40,023 nt of DNA from Bacteroidota bacterium (GTDB taxonomy: Bacteria > Bacteroidota > Bacteroidia > Chitinophagales > Saprospiraceae), in the NCBI GenBank assembly GCA_019136675.1, contig JAGVTV010000010.1:1-40023 (forward strand), given 5' to 3'. Position numbers and translations under genes: made by a program. Below the pieces are notes generated by a model. It ran no database searches and was not told the DNA's origin. It saw nothing but the letters and a program-made list of their open reading frames with translations. This document shows positions 25,414 through 33,601 of the stretch, in pieces (within the stretch, counting starts at the first letter, position 1; each line of letters starts with the position of its first letter).

Positions 25414-26187
25414 CTATACTGTACCAATGATCATCTCAGAGATATCAAGCACCATGACATCGTCCTGTTTGTCTTTTGCCTTGAGACCGTCTGTGAGCAT
25501 GGTTATACAAAACGGACAATTGGCTACCACAACGGCTGATCCGTTTTCCAAAATCTCTTCGGCCCTTTCAAGATTTATCCTTTTATTGCCGGGTTCGTCT
25601 TCCTTAAACATCTGTGCACCGCCTGCTCCGCAGCAGAGTCCTCCCGCCCTGCTCCGTTTGAGTTCCGAGAGGTCTGCATCGAGCGTCCGGATAATGTTCC
25701 TGGGTGCTTCATATTCGCCGTTAACTCTTCCCAGGTAGCAGGAATCATGGTAAGTGATTTTTTTACCTTTGTATGCACCTCCCTCTATCTTTAGCCTGCC
25801 TGAGGCAAGCAGTTCGTTGATAAACTGTGTGTGATGTATCACTTCATAGCTGCCGCCCAAAACCGGGTATTCATTTTTCAGCGTATTAAAACAATGCGGA
25901 CAAGCTGTGACCACTTTTTTTACACCATAGGTGTTAAGGGTGTTGATATTTTGTAATGCCAGCATCTGAAACACAAACTCGTTTCCCGCCCTTCTGGCAG
26001 GATCACCGGTGCACATCTCCTCGTTGCCCAGGATGGCAAAACTCACACCGGCTTTGGTAAGAATCGTGCTAAAAGCCCGTGTTATCCTTTGGGCCCTGGC
26101 ATCAAAACTGCCTGCACAACCTACCCAAAACAGGATTTCGACTTCGGTGCCGGCTGCTGCAGCCTCTGCCATGGTTGGTATTTGCAT
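25414..26187 (-). CDS. CCG-domain Fe-S protein (HdrB/GlpC-like)
   Basis: A 257-residue soluble oxidoreductase subunit with two cysteine-rich CCG domains. The first has VGCAG, EMCTGDPARR and TACPHCFN (about residues 23-120). The second has DSCYLGR, GLCCGAGGAQMF and ANCPFC (about 140-240). In HdrB such domains bind non-cubane [4Fe-4S] clusters, and in GlpC/LutA/GlcF relatives they serve electron transfer. The actual substrate is unknown. It follows the membrane Fe-S protein after 40 bases; the two resemble a membrane-bound HdrBC-like complex passing electrons to or from quinones. Confidence 0.88.
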   Translation of the reverse strand: MQIPTMAEAAAAGTEVEILFWVGCAGSFDARAQRITRAFSTILTKAGVSFAILGNEEMCTGDPARRAGNEFVFQMLALQNINTLNTYGVKKVVTACPHCFNTLKNEYPVLGGSYEVIHHTQFINELLASGRLKIEGGAYKGKKITYHDSCYLGRVNGEYEAPRNIIRTLDADLSELKRSRAGGLCCGAGGAQMFKEDEPGNKRINLERAEEILENGSAVVVANCPFCITMLTDGLKAKDKQDDVMVLDISEMIIGTV

Positions 26188-26227
26188 GTTTCTAAATTTT
26201 TAATTCCTACGGTTAAATATCAATTTT

Positions 26228-27592
26228 TCAGGACATCATTTCATTACGCCAGGCTTCTCTCTCAGCAGGTATCTGCCATACACAACCGCCGTTTTCCATG
26301 GCTGTAAACATAGGTACCCATTCGGCCGGACCTGCGGACTCAGAGAGTATCTCATATCTCCTGAGCTTAAGGATCGGTTCAAGAGGATCTATCATCACCG
26401 GACAAGCTTCCACACATGCATTGCAGGTAGTGCATGCGTGAATCTCTTCTCTTGATACATAGTCAAAAAGGCTTTTACCGTCATCATAATTAGCAGCTGT
26501 GAGTTTACCCGCATTCTCTTTGGCGGAAGCCGATATATATTTTGCATCTCCGCTCTCCAGGTTTCTTCCTATTTCGTCTGCCCTGTCACGGATATCCATC
26601 ATAATCTTGCGTGGAGACAGTTTTTTACCGGTGAGATTGGCAGGACATACTGCCGTACAACGTCCGCATTCGGTGCAGGTATAAGCATTCAGTATGTTTT
26701 TCCGGCTGAGGTCCATGACATCCTTAGCCCCAAACTCCGGCAATTCCCCTCCATTGCTCTCAGTCGATGCATCCATCAGGCCCAGCATCGACTTCACTTC
26801 ATTCATAATCTCAGGCATATTTTCCATCCTGCCTCTTGGTTCCTCGCGATTGAAGTACACATTTGGGAATGCCAGAAATATATGCAGATGCTTGGAAAAT
26901 GGCAAATAAACAATAAAGCCTAAAACAACAGTAAGGTGCAGCCACCAGCCAAATCGCTCAAGGACTACAAGCGTCCCTTCTGAAAACGACCCGAAAAAGG
27001 CTGGCCCGAATACAGAACTTAAAGCGAAGTTTCCGGTATCGTGGTATTTCTCAGGCTGAACGGACTGCAGTACTGTGTCGGCACCATTCATACAGAATAT
27101 GCCTGTCACCAGCAGCAATTCGCCAATCAGGATCAGATTTGCATCGAGTCGTGGCCATCCATTCAGTTCTGGCTTTACCAGCCTTGGAACTTTGAGCAGG
27201 TTGCGTCGATACAGGAAGACAAATGTGGCCACTAAAGCCAAAAGGGAAAGAACCTCAATGGTACTTATGAGAAAAGTGTAAAACCCGCCAAGGAAATGCG
27301 AAAAAAACCTGTGGCTGCCAAACAAACCGTCGACAATAATCTCCAGGAGCTCTATCTGCGTAAACATAAAAGCAACATAAATAAAAAGATGGAATATGGC
27401 AGGGATAATATTGGTAAACATTTTTTTCTGTCCAAATGCCACCAAAAATACATTTTGCCACCTTTTACCACCATCCGAACTGACATCTGACGGCTTACCC
27501 ATCATAATATTCCTGTATATGCTCCTGTACTTTCTGAATGCAATGAATCCGGCAAACCCGGCCAAAAGCACGAAAATCAATTGCTGCACCAT
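26228..27592 (-). CDS. Membrane-bound 4Fe-4S ferredoxin-domain oxidoreductase subunit
   Basis: A 454-residue protein with a membrane N-terminal half (about five transmembrane helices, starting QQLIFVLLAGFAGFI) like cytochrome b-type NarI/HdrE modules, and a C-terminal soluble half with two [4Fe-4S] motifs: CTECGRCTAVCP and CTTCNACVEACP. Histidines within the membrane helices (FHLFIYVAF, WLHLTVVLG) could bind heme. It likely donates electrons between a quinone pool and the CCG protein encoded just downstream. The ATG at 27592 gives a clean membrane N-terminus; a longer form would run into the phosphoribosyltransferase promoter and is rejected. Confidence 0.87.
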   Translation of the reverse strand: MVQQLIFVLLAGFAGFIAFRKYRSIYRNIMMGKPSDVSSDGGKRWQNVFLVAFGQKKMFTNIIPAIFHLFIYVAFMFTQIELLEIIVDGLFGSHRFFSHFLGGFYTFLISTIEVLSLLALVATFVFLYRRNLLKVPRLVKPELNGWPRLDANLILIGELLLVTGIFCMNGADTVLQSVQPEKYHDTGNFALSSVFGPAFFGSFSEGTLVVLERFGWWLHLTVVLGFIVYLPFSKHLHIFLAFPNVYFNREEPRGRMENMPEIMNEVKSMLGLMDASTESNGGELPEFGAKDVMDLSRKNILNAYTCTECGRCTAVCPANLTGKKLSPRKIMMDIRDRADEIGRNLESGDAKYISASAKENAGKLTAANYDDGKSLFDYVSREEIHACTTCNACVEACPVMIDPLEPILKLRRYEILSESAGPAEWVPMFTAMENGGCVWQIPAEREAWRNEMMS

Positions 27593-27643
27593 AGGTTTTG
27601 GCTTAATAATTTGGTGCAAATTACAAATTATTCCTTTTTTAAA

Positions 27644-27651
27644 TAACTTTG
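27644..27651 (+). promoter_or_regulatory. -7 box for the phosphoribosyltransferase gene
   Basis: TAACTTTG followed by C, an exact match, ending 24 bases before the ATG at 27676. It overlaps an upstream in-frame TTG at 27649, which is therefore not the start. Confidence 0.55.
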
Positions 27652-27675
27652 CTACATAATAAAAAATTCCAGCCC

Positions 27676-28170
27676 ATGGAAGTTCTTGGCCACTACCAGG
27701 TATCACATAAAACAGTCAGAATAGCCTGCGAGATTCTGGAGAACAATCTTGAAGAAGATGAGATCATCATTGCGGGCATTAACAACAATGGTTACAGATT
27801 TGCAGAGATGATAGCCGAAAACCTGCAGCAGCTCACAGACAAAAAGGTAGTGCTCACAAGAATAAAACTTAATCCGGCCTTTCCTGTGGACCATGCCGTA
27901 ACCCTGGAATATCCTGCGAAAAATACCAATGGCAAAACAGTCGTCGTGGTGGATGATGTGGCCAATACTGGACGAACCATATTTTATGCCTTCAAATGTT
28001 TTATGGATGTATTGCCTAAAAAAGTGGAAGTCGCCGTACTGGTAGACAGAAGGCACAAGCAGTTTCCCATAAAAGTGGACTATGTCGGACTGTCACTGGC
28101 TACCACATTACAGGAAAACATAAAAGCCAACCTGCAGCCAAAGGATGCAATGAATGTGCTCATTGACTGA
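27676..28170 (+). CDS. PyrR-like phosphoribosyltransferase
   Basis: A 164-residue type I phosphoribosyltransferase. The PRPP-binding loop is VVVVDDVANTGRT (about residues 89-101), with the two adjacent acidic residues. An AGINNNGYRFAEMI segment forms the phosphate/hood region, and a late LVDRRHKQFPIKVDYVG block matches the PyrR family, which often has uracil phosphoribosyltransferase activity. RNA-binding regulation of pyr genes, known in Bacillota, cannot be inferred here. The ATG at 27676 follows a -7 box. It converges with the ABC ATPase gene, leaving 5 bases. Confidence 0.87.
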   Translation: MEVLGHYQVSHKTVRIACEILENNLEEDEIIIAGINNNGYRFAEMIAENLQQLTDKKVVLTRIKLNPAFPVDHAVTLEYPAKNTNGKTVVVVDDVANTGRTIFYAFKCFMDVLPKKVEVAVLVDRRHKQFPIKVDYVGLSLATTLQENIKANLQPKDAMNVLID

Positions 28171-28175
28171 TAAAG

Positions 28176-28784
28176 TTACAGACGGATTACTTCACTGCAA
28201 AGTGCAAGGTCTGAAGGGTCATTAGAGGCAATCACTACTACCCTTCCCTTTTTATTGTCATGCAGTAAATCTACAAACCATTGCCTTGCGTTTTCGTCAA
28301 GAAATGAAGACGGCTCATCGAGCAGCAGAAACGGAGTATCACTCAGCAAAGCAAGAGCAAGCTGGGTCTTTTGTTTCATACCGGACGAAAAATGGGACAG
28401 CGGCTTGTCATCATGTCCTGCGAGCCGAATCTTTTCTTCAAATTGCTGAAAGGAAAGATTTTCCCTGAAGGGTCTGAATTTGCCGTGAAAACGGAACATT
28501 TCTCTCAGCGTAAATTCATTTACAACATCTGTGTACGGGGCTGCAAGGGCTACATATTCAAAGACCTGTTCAGTCCGAATGACCGAGCCATTGACGTCAT
28601 ACTCGACGGATCCGTCCGAAGGCGACAGGTAACCTGAGAGAATTTTTATAAGCGTGGATTTGCCGCTGCCGTTGTTTCCGGCTATGCCGCTGACACGGTC
28701 TGAAGGGAAATTACAACTGATATCTTTCAATACCCATCTGTAGGTGTATCTTTTGGATATGGATGTAGCCCGGATGCCTGACAT
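28176..28784 (-). CDS. ABC transporter ATP-binding protein, short (CcmA-like)
   Basis: A 202-residue ATPase with Walker A GNNGSGKST (36-44), signature FSSGMKQK (132-139, a variant of LSGGQ), and Walker B FLLLDEPSSFLD. The short length and SSGM signature resemble CcmA, the ATPase that drives heme-loading of CcmE. The membrane partner is not in the window. The start codon overlaps the lpxA stop by one base, so it belongs to the lpx operon. Other short exporter ATPases fit equally well; CcmA is a suggestion, supported weakly by ccmE and ccmF at 8117-11334. Confidence 0.85.
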   Translation of the reverse strand: MSGIRATSISKRYTYRWVLKDISCNFPSDRVSGIAGNNGSGKSTLIKILSGYLSPSDGSVEYDVNGSVIRTEQVFEYVALAAPYTDVVNEFTLREMFRFHGKFRPFRENLSFQQFEEKIRLAGHDDKPLSHFSSGMKQKTQLALALLSDTPFLLLDEPSSFLDENARQWFVDLLHDNKKGRVVVIASNDPSDLALCSEVIRL

Positions 28785-29563
28785 TACTGTTTGAAACCTT
28801 TCATCAGTCCCCTGTCCGCCTGTGTCAGAAAGTTAAAAATGGTATCTTTTTCGGGAGTATCCGGAAAGGTTGCCTCAATGATATCCATGCCCTTTTTAAT
28901 ATTGCTGTTTTTGACAAACAAAACCCTGTAGATATCCTGTATGTTAAGTATCTGTTGGTCTGTAAATCCCCTTCTCTTGAGGCCTATGGAATTGACCCCT
29001 GCATAGGAGAGGGGTTCTCGTGCCGCTTTAACATACGGAGGCACATCCTTACGCACCAGAGAACCCCCACCAATCATGGCGTGGTCACCGATTTTGACAA
29101 ATTGGTGAACAGCAGACACACCTCCAATGATGACATAGTCGCCAATGATGATATGGCCTGCCAGATTTACATTATTGGCAAGGATACAGTTGTTTCCAAT
29201 AAAACAGTCATGGGCCACGTGTACATAAGCCATCAGCAGTGTGCCCTTGCCAATCCTGGTGGTCATGCTTGCTTCTGTGCCGCGGTTGAGGGTGCAACAT
29301 TCACGTATAGTCACATTATCCTCCACAATGAGGGTCGAATTTTCGCCCCTATATTTTAGATCCTGTGGTATGGCTCCTACTACAGCTCCTGGAAAAATCC
29401 GGCAGTTTTTACCTACAAAAGCACCTTCGAGAATCGTGGCATGCGGGCCAACCCACGTCCCGTCTCCGATTTCAACATTGGCACCTATATAGGCAAATGG
29501 CTCTACCACCACATCATCCCCTAGCCTGGCCAGCGGATGCACGTAACTCAAATTACTGATCAT
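28784..29563 (-). CDS. lpxA: UDP-N-acetylglucosamine acyltransferase
   Basis: First step of lipid A synthesis: transfers a hydroxyacyl chain from ACP to the 3-OH of UDP-GlcNAc. The 259-residue protein is a left-handed beta-helix of hexapeptide repeats ([LIV]-G-x4), with the catalytic pair H115 and H118 in AYVHVAHDCFIGNN. The C-terminal helical part has NSIGLKRRGFTDQQI. The ATG at 29563 matches the family N-terminus; it overlaps the lpxC-fabZ stop by 11 bases, and its own stop overlaps the ABC ATPase start by one base. Confidence 0.97.
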   Translation of the reverse strand: MISNLSYVHPLARLGDDVVVEPFAYIGANVEIGDGTWVGPHATILEGAFVGKNCRIFPGAVVGAIPQDLKYRGENSTLIVEDNVTIRECCTLNRGTEASMTTRIGKGTLLMAYVHVAHDCFIGNNCILANNVNLAGHIIIGDYVIIGGVSAVHQFVKIGDHAMIGGGSLVRKDVPPYVKAAREPLSYAGVNSIGLKRRGFTDQQILNIQDIYRVLFVKNSNIKKGMDIIEATFPDTPEKDTIFNFLTQADRGLMKGFKQ

Positions 29564-30971
29564 CTGTCCGTTTAACAATCTGTGCTGTAAGTTCGCCCTC
29601 TGATACCAGCTTATTGCCCACATATGCTGTACCCAGCATCTGGACTATTCCCCTGCGTATTGGTGCAATCAACTGCATTTTCAATATAAGTGTATCGCCA
29701 GGAACGACCTTGGCCTTAAACCTGACGTTGTCCATTTTTAAAAAATAGGTGTCCCATTTATCACCCGGTGAAGACTCCACCACTTTGAGGGCCAGAATGC
29801 CGCCGGTCTGAGCCAGGGCTTCCATCTGCAAAACACCAGGAAAAACAGGATTGCCCGGAAAATGCCCCTGAAAAAAGTCCTCATTGAGTGTCACATTCTT
29901 GATGCCGACAATGTAATCCGACCCAAGCTCAATGACTTTATCCACGAGCAGAAAAGGGTACCTGTGCGGTAAAAGGGCCTTAATGTCTTCGGCCCCCAAA
30001 AGAGGTACAGCATTTGGGTCATAAACAGGCCTACCCTGATTTCTCTTTTGCTCCATAAGCTTGTTTTTAAGAACTCTTGTAAAAGCAACATTAGAAGTGT
30101 GCCCCGGCCTGACTGCCACAATCTTTGCCTGAATGTCTCTCCCCAGAAGCGATAAATCTCCCATAAGATCAAGCAGTTTGTGGCGTGCGGGCTCGTTTTT
30201 GTATCGCATAGGCGTACTGCTAAGGACTCCGTCAGAAATGGCAGCGTTTGGCTTACCCAGTTTTTGCCGTAGTTTATCCACGTCTTCGCGGCTCATGGGC
30301 TTGTCCATAATCACGAGGGCATTGTCGATATCTCCTCCCTTGATAAGTCCTGCGTCAAAGAGGGGCTCTATCTCGGACAGAAACACAAATGTCCTTGCAC
30401 CTGCGATCTCATCGGCAAACCTGTCTTTGCCCTGCATCATGGCCACCATGTCGCCCAGTGTATCCTCCCTGAACTGCAGTATGACATCCAGCTCAAAGTC
30501 TTCTGAAGGCTGCACCATATATTCTGCACCGGTGTCAGAGTCATGGTAGGTGAATGTTTCATCCACAATAAACCTCTCCCTTACAGAAACTTCCGTCTCA
30601 AGGTCAGCCATCCTGAGCATTTCAATAAACCTGGCTGCACTTCCGTCAAGAATAGGGATTTCAGGGCCATCAATACGGATCTCAGCATCTTCTATCTGCA
30701 TGGCAGACAATGCGGCCATTAAATGCTCTATTGTCGATACTGTGGCATTACCTGATCCGATGGTAGTACCACGGCGGGTCGTAAGCACCTGACCAACCTC
30801 TGCTGCAACCACAACATTTGGATTCAGGTCAACCCTGACAAATCGGATACCTGTCCCTGGTTCGGCCGGATGCAGGGTAACAGTAGATACAACACCGGAG
30901 TGCAAACCTACCCCACTGACCGTCAAAGGATTCCTGATAATTCTTTTAAGCCCCATTGTACTTTGCGTCAT
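29553..30971 (-). CDS. lpxC/fabZ: Bifunctional LpxC-FabZ: UDP-acyl-GlcNAc deacetylase and hydroxyacyl-ACP dehydratase
   Basis: A 472-residue natural fusion found in Bacteroidota. Residues about 1-310 are the zinc deacetylase LpxC, which commits lipid A synthesis; zinc ligands are in STIEHLMAALSAM and HKLLDLMGDLSLLG, with the active-site His in GHTSNVAF. Residues about 330-472 are the hot-dog dehydratase FabZ, with HRYPFLLVDKV, the catalytic His in FFQGHFPGNPVFPGVLQ and the catalytic Glu in MEALAQTGG. Starts at GTG 30983, ATG 30971 and ATG 30956 are possible; ATG 30971 is favoured by family length. It begins 20 bases after the lpxD stop. Confidence 0.95.
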   Translation of the reverse strand: MTQSTMGLKRIIRNPLTVSGVGLHSGVVSTVTLHPAEPGTGIRFVRVDLNPNVVVAAEVGQVLTTRRGTTIGSGNATVSTIEHLMAALSAMQIEDAEIRIDGPEIPILDGSAARFIEMLRMADLETEVSVRERFIVDETFTYHDSDTGAEYMVQPSEDFELDVILQFREDTLGDMVAMMQGKDRFADEIAGARTFVFLSEIEPLFDAGLIKGGDIDNALVIMDKPMSREDVDKLRQKLGKPNAAISDGVLSSTPMRYKNEPARHKLLDLMGDLSLLGRDIQAKIVAVRPGHTSNVAFTRVLKNKLMEQKRNQGRPVYDPNAVPLLGAEDIKALLPHRYPFLLVDKVIELGSDYIVGIKNVTLNEDFFQGHFPGNPVFPGVLQMEALAQTGGILALKVVESSPGDKWDTYFLKMDNVRFKAKVVPGDTLILKMQLIAPIRRGIVQMLGTAYVGNKLVSEGELTAQIVKRTDDQ

Positions 30972-30991
30972 ACTTCCTGTCACCTTTTATA

Positions 30992-32038
30992 TTACAGTTG
31001 ATCTTTTGGCAGCAATTTACCGACATTTGACTTCAGTTCATTCAGGTTGGCATTCACTTCGGGAAGACGTCTGAACAGTGCATATGACTTAAGGTAGTTC
31101 TGGTAGTCTATGGCCGGAGACCCGTATAATTTGGCTCCTTTTTGCTTAACAGGAGAAGCAACTCCTGACTGGGCCTGGATCATAACTCCGTCCGCCACTT
31201 CAATATGCCCCACGATGCCCACCTGGCCTCCGATCATGCATCCGGACCCTATCCTGGTGGATCCGGCTATACCAGCCTGAGCCGCAATGACTGTATTTTC
31301 GCCGATGGTCACATTATGAGCCACCTGGATTAGATTGTCGAGTTTTACCCCTCTTTTTATCAGCGTCGAGCCTATGGAAGCTCTGTCGATAACCACATTG
31401 CTGCCTATCTCTACATAATCCTCAATTACCACATTTCCTGTCTGAGGAATCTTGACAAAATTGCCATTCTCGTCAGGTGTAAACCCAAAACCGTCGCTGC
31501 CGATTACTGTGTTTGCATGTATGGTACAATGATCTCCGATGACACAGTTATGGTAAATTTTGACTCCCGGATAAATTGTACAACCAGAGCCGATCCGTAC
31601 ATTGTCCCCGATAAAGACCTGACCATATACCCGGGTAGAATTTCCAATGGCACTTCCCGGCCTGATGATAACCTGCTCATCTATACTTACTCCTTCCCCG
31701 ATGGTTACAGTCTCATCAACACATGCCGAAGCAGCAATCCCCTTTGCCAGAGATATTCCGCTATTAAACCTGGCCATAAGCAGAGCCAGCGATGCGTACA
31801 CATTATCCACAGTGATGAGGGAGGCATTAAGTTTCTGCTCTGGAACAAAAGAATTCTGCACCAGGACCACGGATGCCTGCGTTGTATACAGGTAGTCCTT
31901 ATATTTGGGGTTGGCGAGAAAGGTTATCGTACCGGGTTTTCCATCTTCGATCCGGCTTGGTCCGGAAACCTTAACATCAGGATCTCCTGTGACTGATCCA
32001 CCCACTAATTCCGCTATTTGTCCGGCTGTCAATTGCAT
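30992..32038 (-). CDS. lpxD: UDP-3-O-(hydroxyacyl)glucosamine N-acyltransferase
   Basis: Third lipid A step: N-acylation with a hydroxyacyl-ACP. The 348-residue protein has an N-terminal uridine-binding domain ([36 protein letters not shown]) and a long left-handed beta-helix of hexapeptide repeats with the catalytic His in [15 protein letters not shown]. The C-terminal helix pair is present ([20 protein letters not shown]). The ATG at 32038 gives the family N-terminus; a longer form reaching 32179 would include the promoter and is rejected. It heads the lpx operon. Confidence 0.96.
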   Translation of the reverse strand: MQLTAGQIAELVGGSVTGDPDVKVSGPSRIEDGKPGTITFLANPKYKDYLYTTQASVVLVQNSFVPEQKLNASLITVDNVYASLALLMARFNSGISLAKGIAASACVDETVTIGEGVSIDEQVIIRPGSAIGNSTRVYGQVFIGDNVRIGSGCTIYPGVKIYHNCVIGDHCTIHANTVIGSDGFGFTPDENGNFVKIPQTGNVVIEDYVEIGSNVVIDRASIGSTLIKRGVKLDNLIQVAHNVTIGENTVIAAQAGIAGSTRIGSGCMIGGQVGIVGHIEVADGVMIQAQSGVASPVKQKGAKLYGSPAIDYQNYLKSYALFRRLPEVNANLNELKSNVGKLLPKDQL

Positions 32039-32042
32039 GCTG

Positions 32043-32050
32043 CAAAGGTA
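32043..32050 (-). promoter_or_regulatory. -7 box for the lpx operon
   Basis: Minus-strand TACCTTTG followed by C, an exact match, only 4 bases from the lpxD ATG. Transcription would start at or within a few bases of the ATG, i.e. a nearly leaderless mRNA. No -33 TTTG is seen. Confidence 0.5.
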
Positions 32051-32169
32051 AAATAAAACTTTGTTTTGAATGAGAGATTTCCCGGAGTAAAAATTCATTA
32101 AAATCAGGGGGCCCTTACCCCTTGTCATATTTTTTCCATTTCTTTGCTCCTCTATTGGACCATATCTCC

Positions 32170-33003
32170 ATGATGACACAAGGAACCAAAAAGCTTCCGC
32201 ATGCTCCCGTTCAGGGTAACTTTGTCCCTGATGGTATCAGGGCAATATTACAGGATCTGGAAATAAAGATCGTATGTCCGGAGCCGCAGGCTGACGGAGG
32301 TTCCGTTTTTACTGCCGGAGCAGAAATGGTTCTGAGCGGATATGCTGATGCTATGGTGGTCCACCTGCCTGAAGTACCTGCGATAAGGCATGGGGCGTTG
32401 GGAGATCTTGCCATTACTGCACTTTCAGCAAGATATTCGCCGGTACAGGGCCTGGTAATACATCCCGAAAGCCTGGATATGAATCAGGACCTGCGGCTTA
32501 AGGCCGGAAGCAAAATATACGTTCCGTCAGTTGCAGACGGTATCCAGCTGAGTTGCATCAATCCGGACATTACCTGGCGGGTCAGCCAGCCGCAAGAAAC
32601 CGGCTCTGATTTAATACCACGGTTTATAAGTGCGTCACAAGGGTTTACAGATTTAAACCTCTCTGAAGGCAATCAATTTATCAGCGTCAATGTCAAAGAA
32701 GTGATTCCTGAGCCCGGAAGCGGATATTGGGCCTTTATTGCCCGAAGGGAGGACTTCAGGGTACGAAAAGTCCTGAAGAAATTTCATCATCCTGAAGAAC
32801 TCGTCATTTCCAATGCAGAAAGGGCAATTAAGCTGGGTAATTATGCTGACAGGATAAAAGTCCATGTGACAAGGGATAAAAAAGGATTTTTTCATGTTTA
32901 CGCCTTTGTCACCCATCCATCCAATCCGCAAAAAATAAGTTTTTCTACCAGTATAGCAAGCCAGATAACAGACTTGCTGATAACCAAGTTCACTAAAACC
33001 TGA
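32170..33003 (+). CDS. HemC-like protein lacking the catalytic and cofactor residues
   Basis: A 277-residue protein aligning by eye along the whole length of hydroxymethylbilane synthase (HemC): [12 protein letters not shown] for the N-terminal GTRx[27 protein letters not shown] (47-66) for the FVKELE..ADIAVHS block, [18 protein letters not shown] (110-127) for the GTSSLRRQCQL block, [17 protein letters not shown] (179-195) for PAVGQGAVGIECR, and NAERAIKL (215-222) for TAERAM. Yet the catalytic Asp of HSMKDVP is replaced (HLPEVP), both Arg of SLRRQ are missing (SVADG), and no Cys occupies the dipyrromethane site (YADRIKVH). It is probably not an active HemC. Two ATGs, 32170 and 32173, fit equally. 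Confidence 0.75.
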   Translation: MMTQGTKKLPHAPVQGNFVPDGIRAILQDLEIKIVCPEPQADGGSVFTAGAEMVLSGYADAMVVHLPEVPAIRHGALGDLAITALSARYSPVQGLVIHPESLDMNQDLRLKAGSKIYVPSVADGIQLSCINPDITWRVSQPQETGSDLIPRFISASQGFTDLNLSEGNQFISVNVKEVIPEPGSGYWAFIARREDFRVRKVLKKFHHPEELVISNAERAIKLGNYADRIKVHVTRDKKGFFHVYAFVTHPSNPQKISFSTSIASQITDLLITKFTKT

Positions 33004-33010
33004 AATTTGC

Positions 33011-33601
33011 ATGTACCTGATCTTTGATTGTTCCGGCCTTGCCACCTACACTAATTTCAAAGCTGGTTTTACAGATACCAAGTCATGGCCACGACTGCTT
33101 CATATCAGTTGGATACTTTTAGGTCCTGACTACAAACCCTTGCAGGATTTTGACTGTGTGCCTCTACCTTCAGGCTTTACCATTGACGAAAAGTCATTGT
33201 CAAAAGCCCATATTGACGAAGAGGACGTCAGAAAAAAAAGTGCCCCCCTCGATTCCATCCTGGACAATTTTTCTGCCTGTGTGGAGAAATCGGAATATAT
33301 CCTGGCCCACAATCTTAATTACAACGAAAATATCCTCGGAGCAGAATATGTAAGGTGTAAAAAAAGCATCAATATGTTCTCGAAAAAGAGGTTCTGTCTT
33401 ATGGAAGAGGGCACGTACTACTGCAAGATCCCAGCCAAGGGCGGAGGATTTAAGTTTCCGACGCTTCCTGAATTGCATGCCTCTTGTTTTGGCCAGTCCT
33501 ACGGTCCTGCAGGCAATGCCAGGGCCGACGTTATAGCAGCAGCCAGATGTTTCATAAAACTCAAGAAGACCGGTAAGCTGGACGACCTTTTTGAAGATTA
33601 A
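33011..33601 (+). CDS. DnaQ-type 3'-5' exonuclease-like protein with degenerate active site
   Basis: A 196-residue protein with the DEDDh exonuclease fold in the Bacteroidota version that reads MYLIFD..., WPRLLHISW, LAHN...NILGAE, ...LHASCFG and NARADVIAAARCF. Of the catalytic residues, the first Asp (D6) and the last Asp (D173) remain, but the motif I Glu is Ser (FDCSGLA instead of FDTETTGL), the motif II Asp is Asn (HNLNYN105 instead of HNxxFD), and the motif III His is Gly (G168). Metal-dependent nuclease activity therefore looks lost. It starts 7 bases after the HemC-like gene, so the two are likely one transcript. Confidence 0.8.
   Translation: MYLIFDCSGLATYTNFKAGFTDTKSWPRLLHISWILLGPDYKPLQDFDCVPLPSGFTIDEKSLSKAHIDEEDVRKKSAPLDSILDNFSACVEKSEYILAHNLNYNENILGAEYVRCKKSINMFSKKRFCLMEEGTYYCKIPAKGGGFKFPTLPELHASCFGQSYGPAGNARADVIAAARCFIKLKKTGKLDDLFED

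Noticed and set aside
28955..29559. Plus-strand ORFs opposite lpxA and lpxC-fabZ
   Set aside because: They are shadows produced by hexapeptide-repeat codons; composition and motifs do not support a gene.
32039..32179. Extension of lpxD upstream to 32179
   Set aside because: It reads through the promoter and the divergent gene start at 32170, and the LpxD N-terminus begins at 32038.
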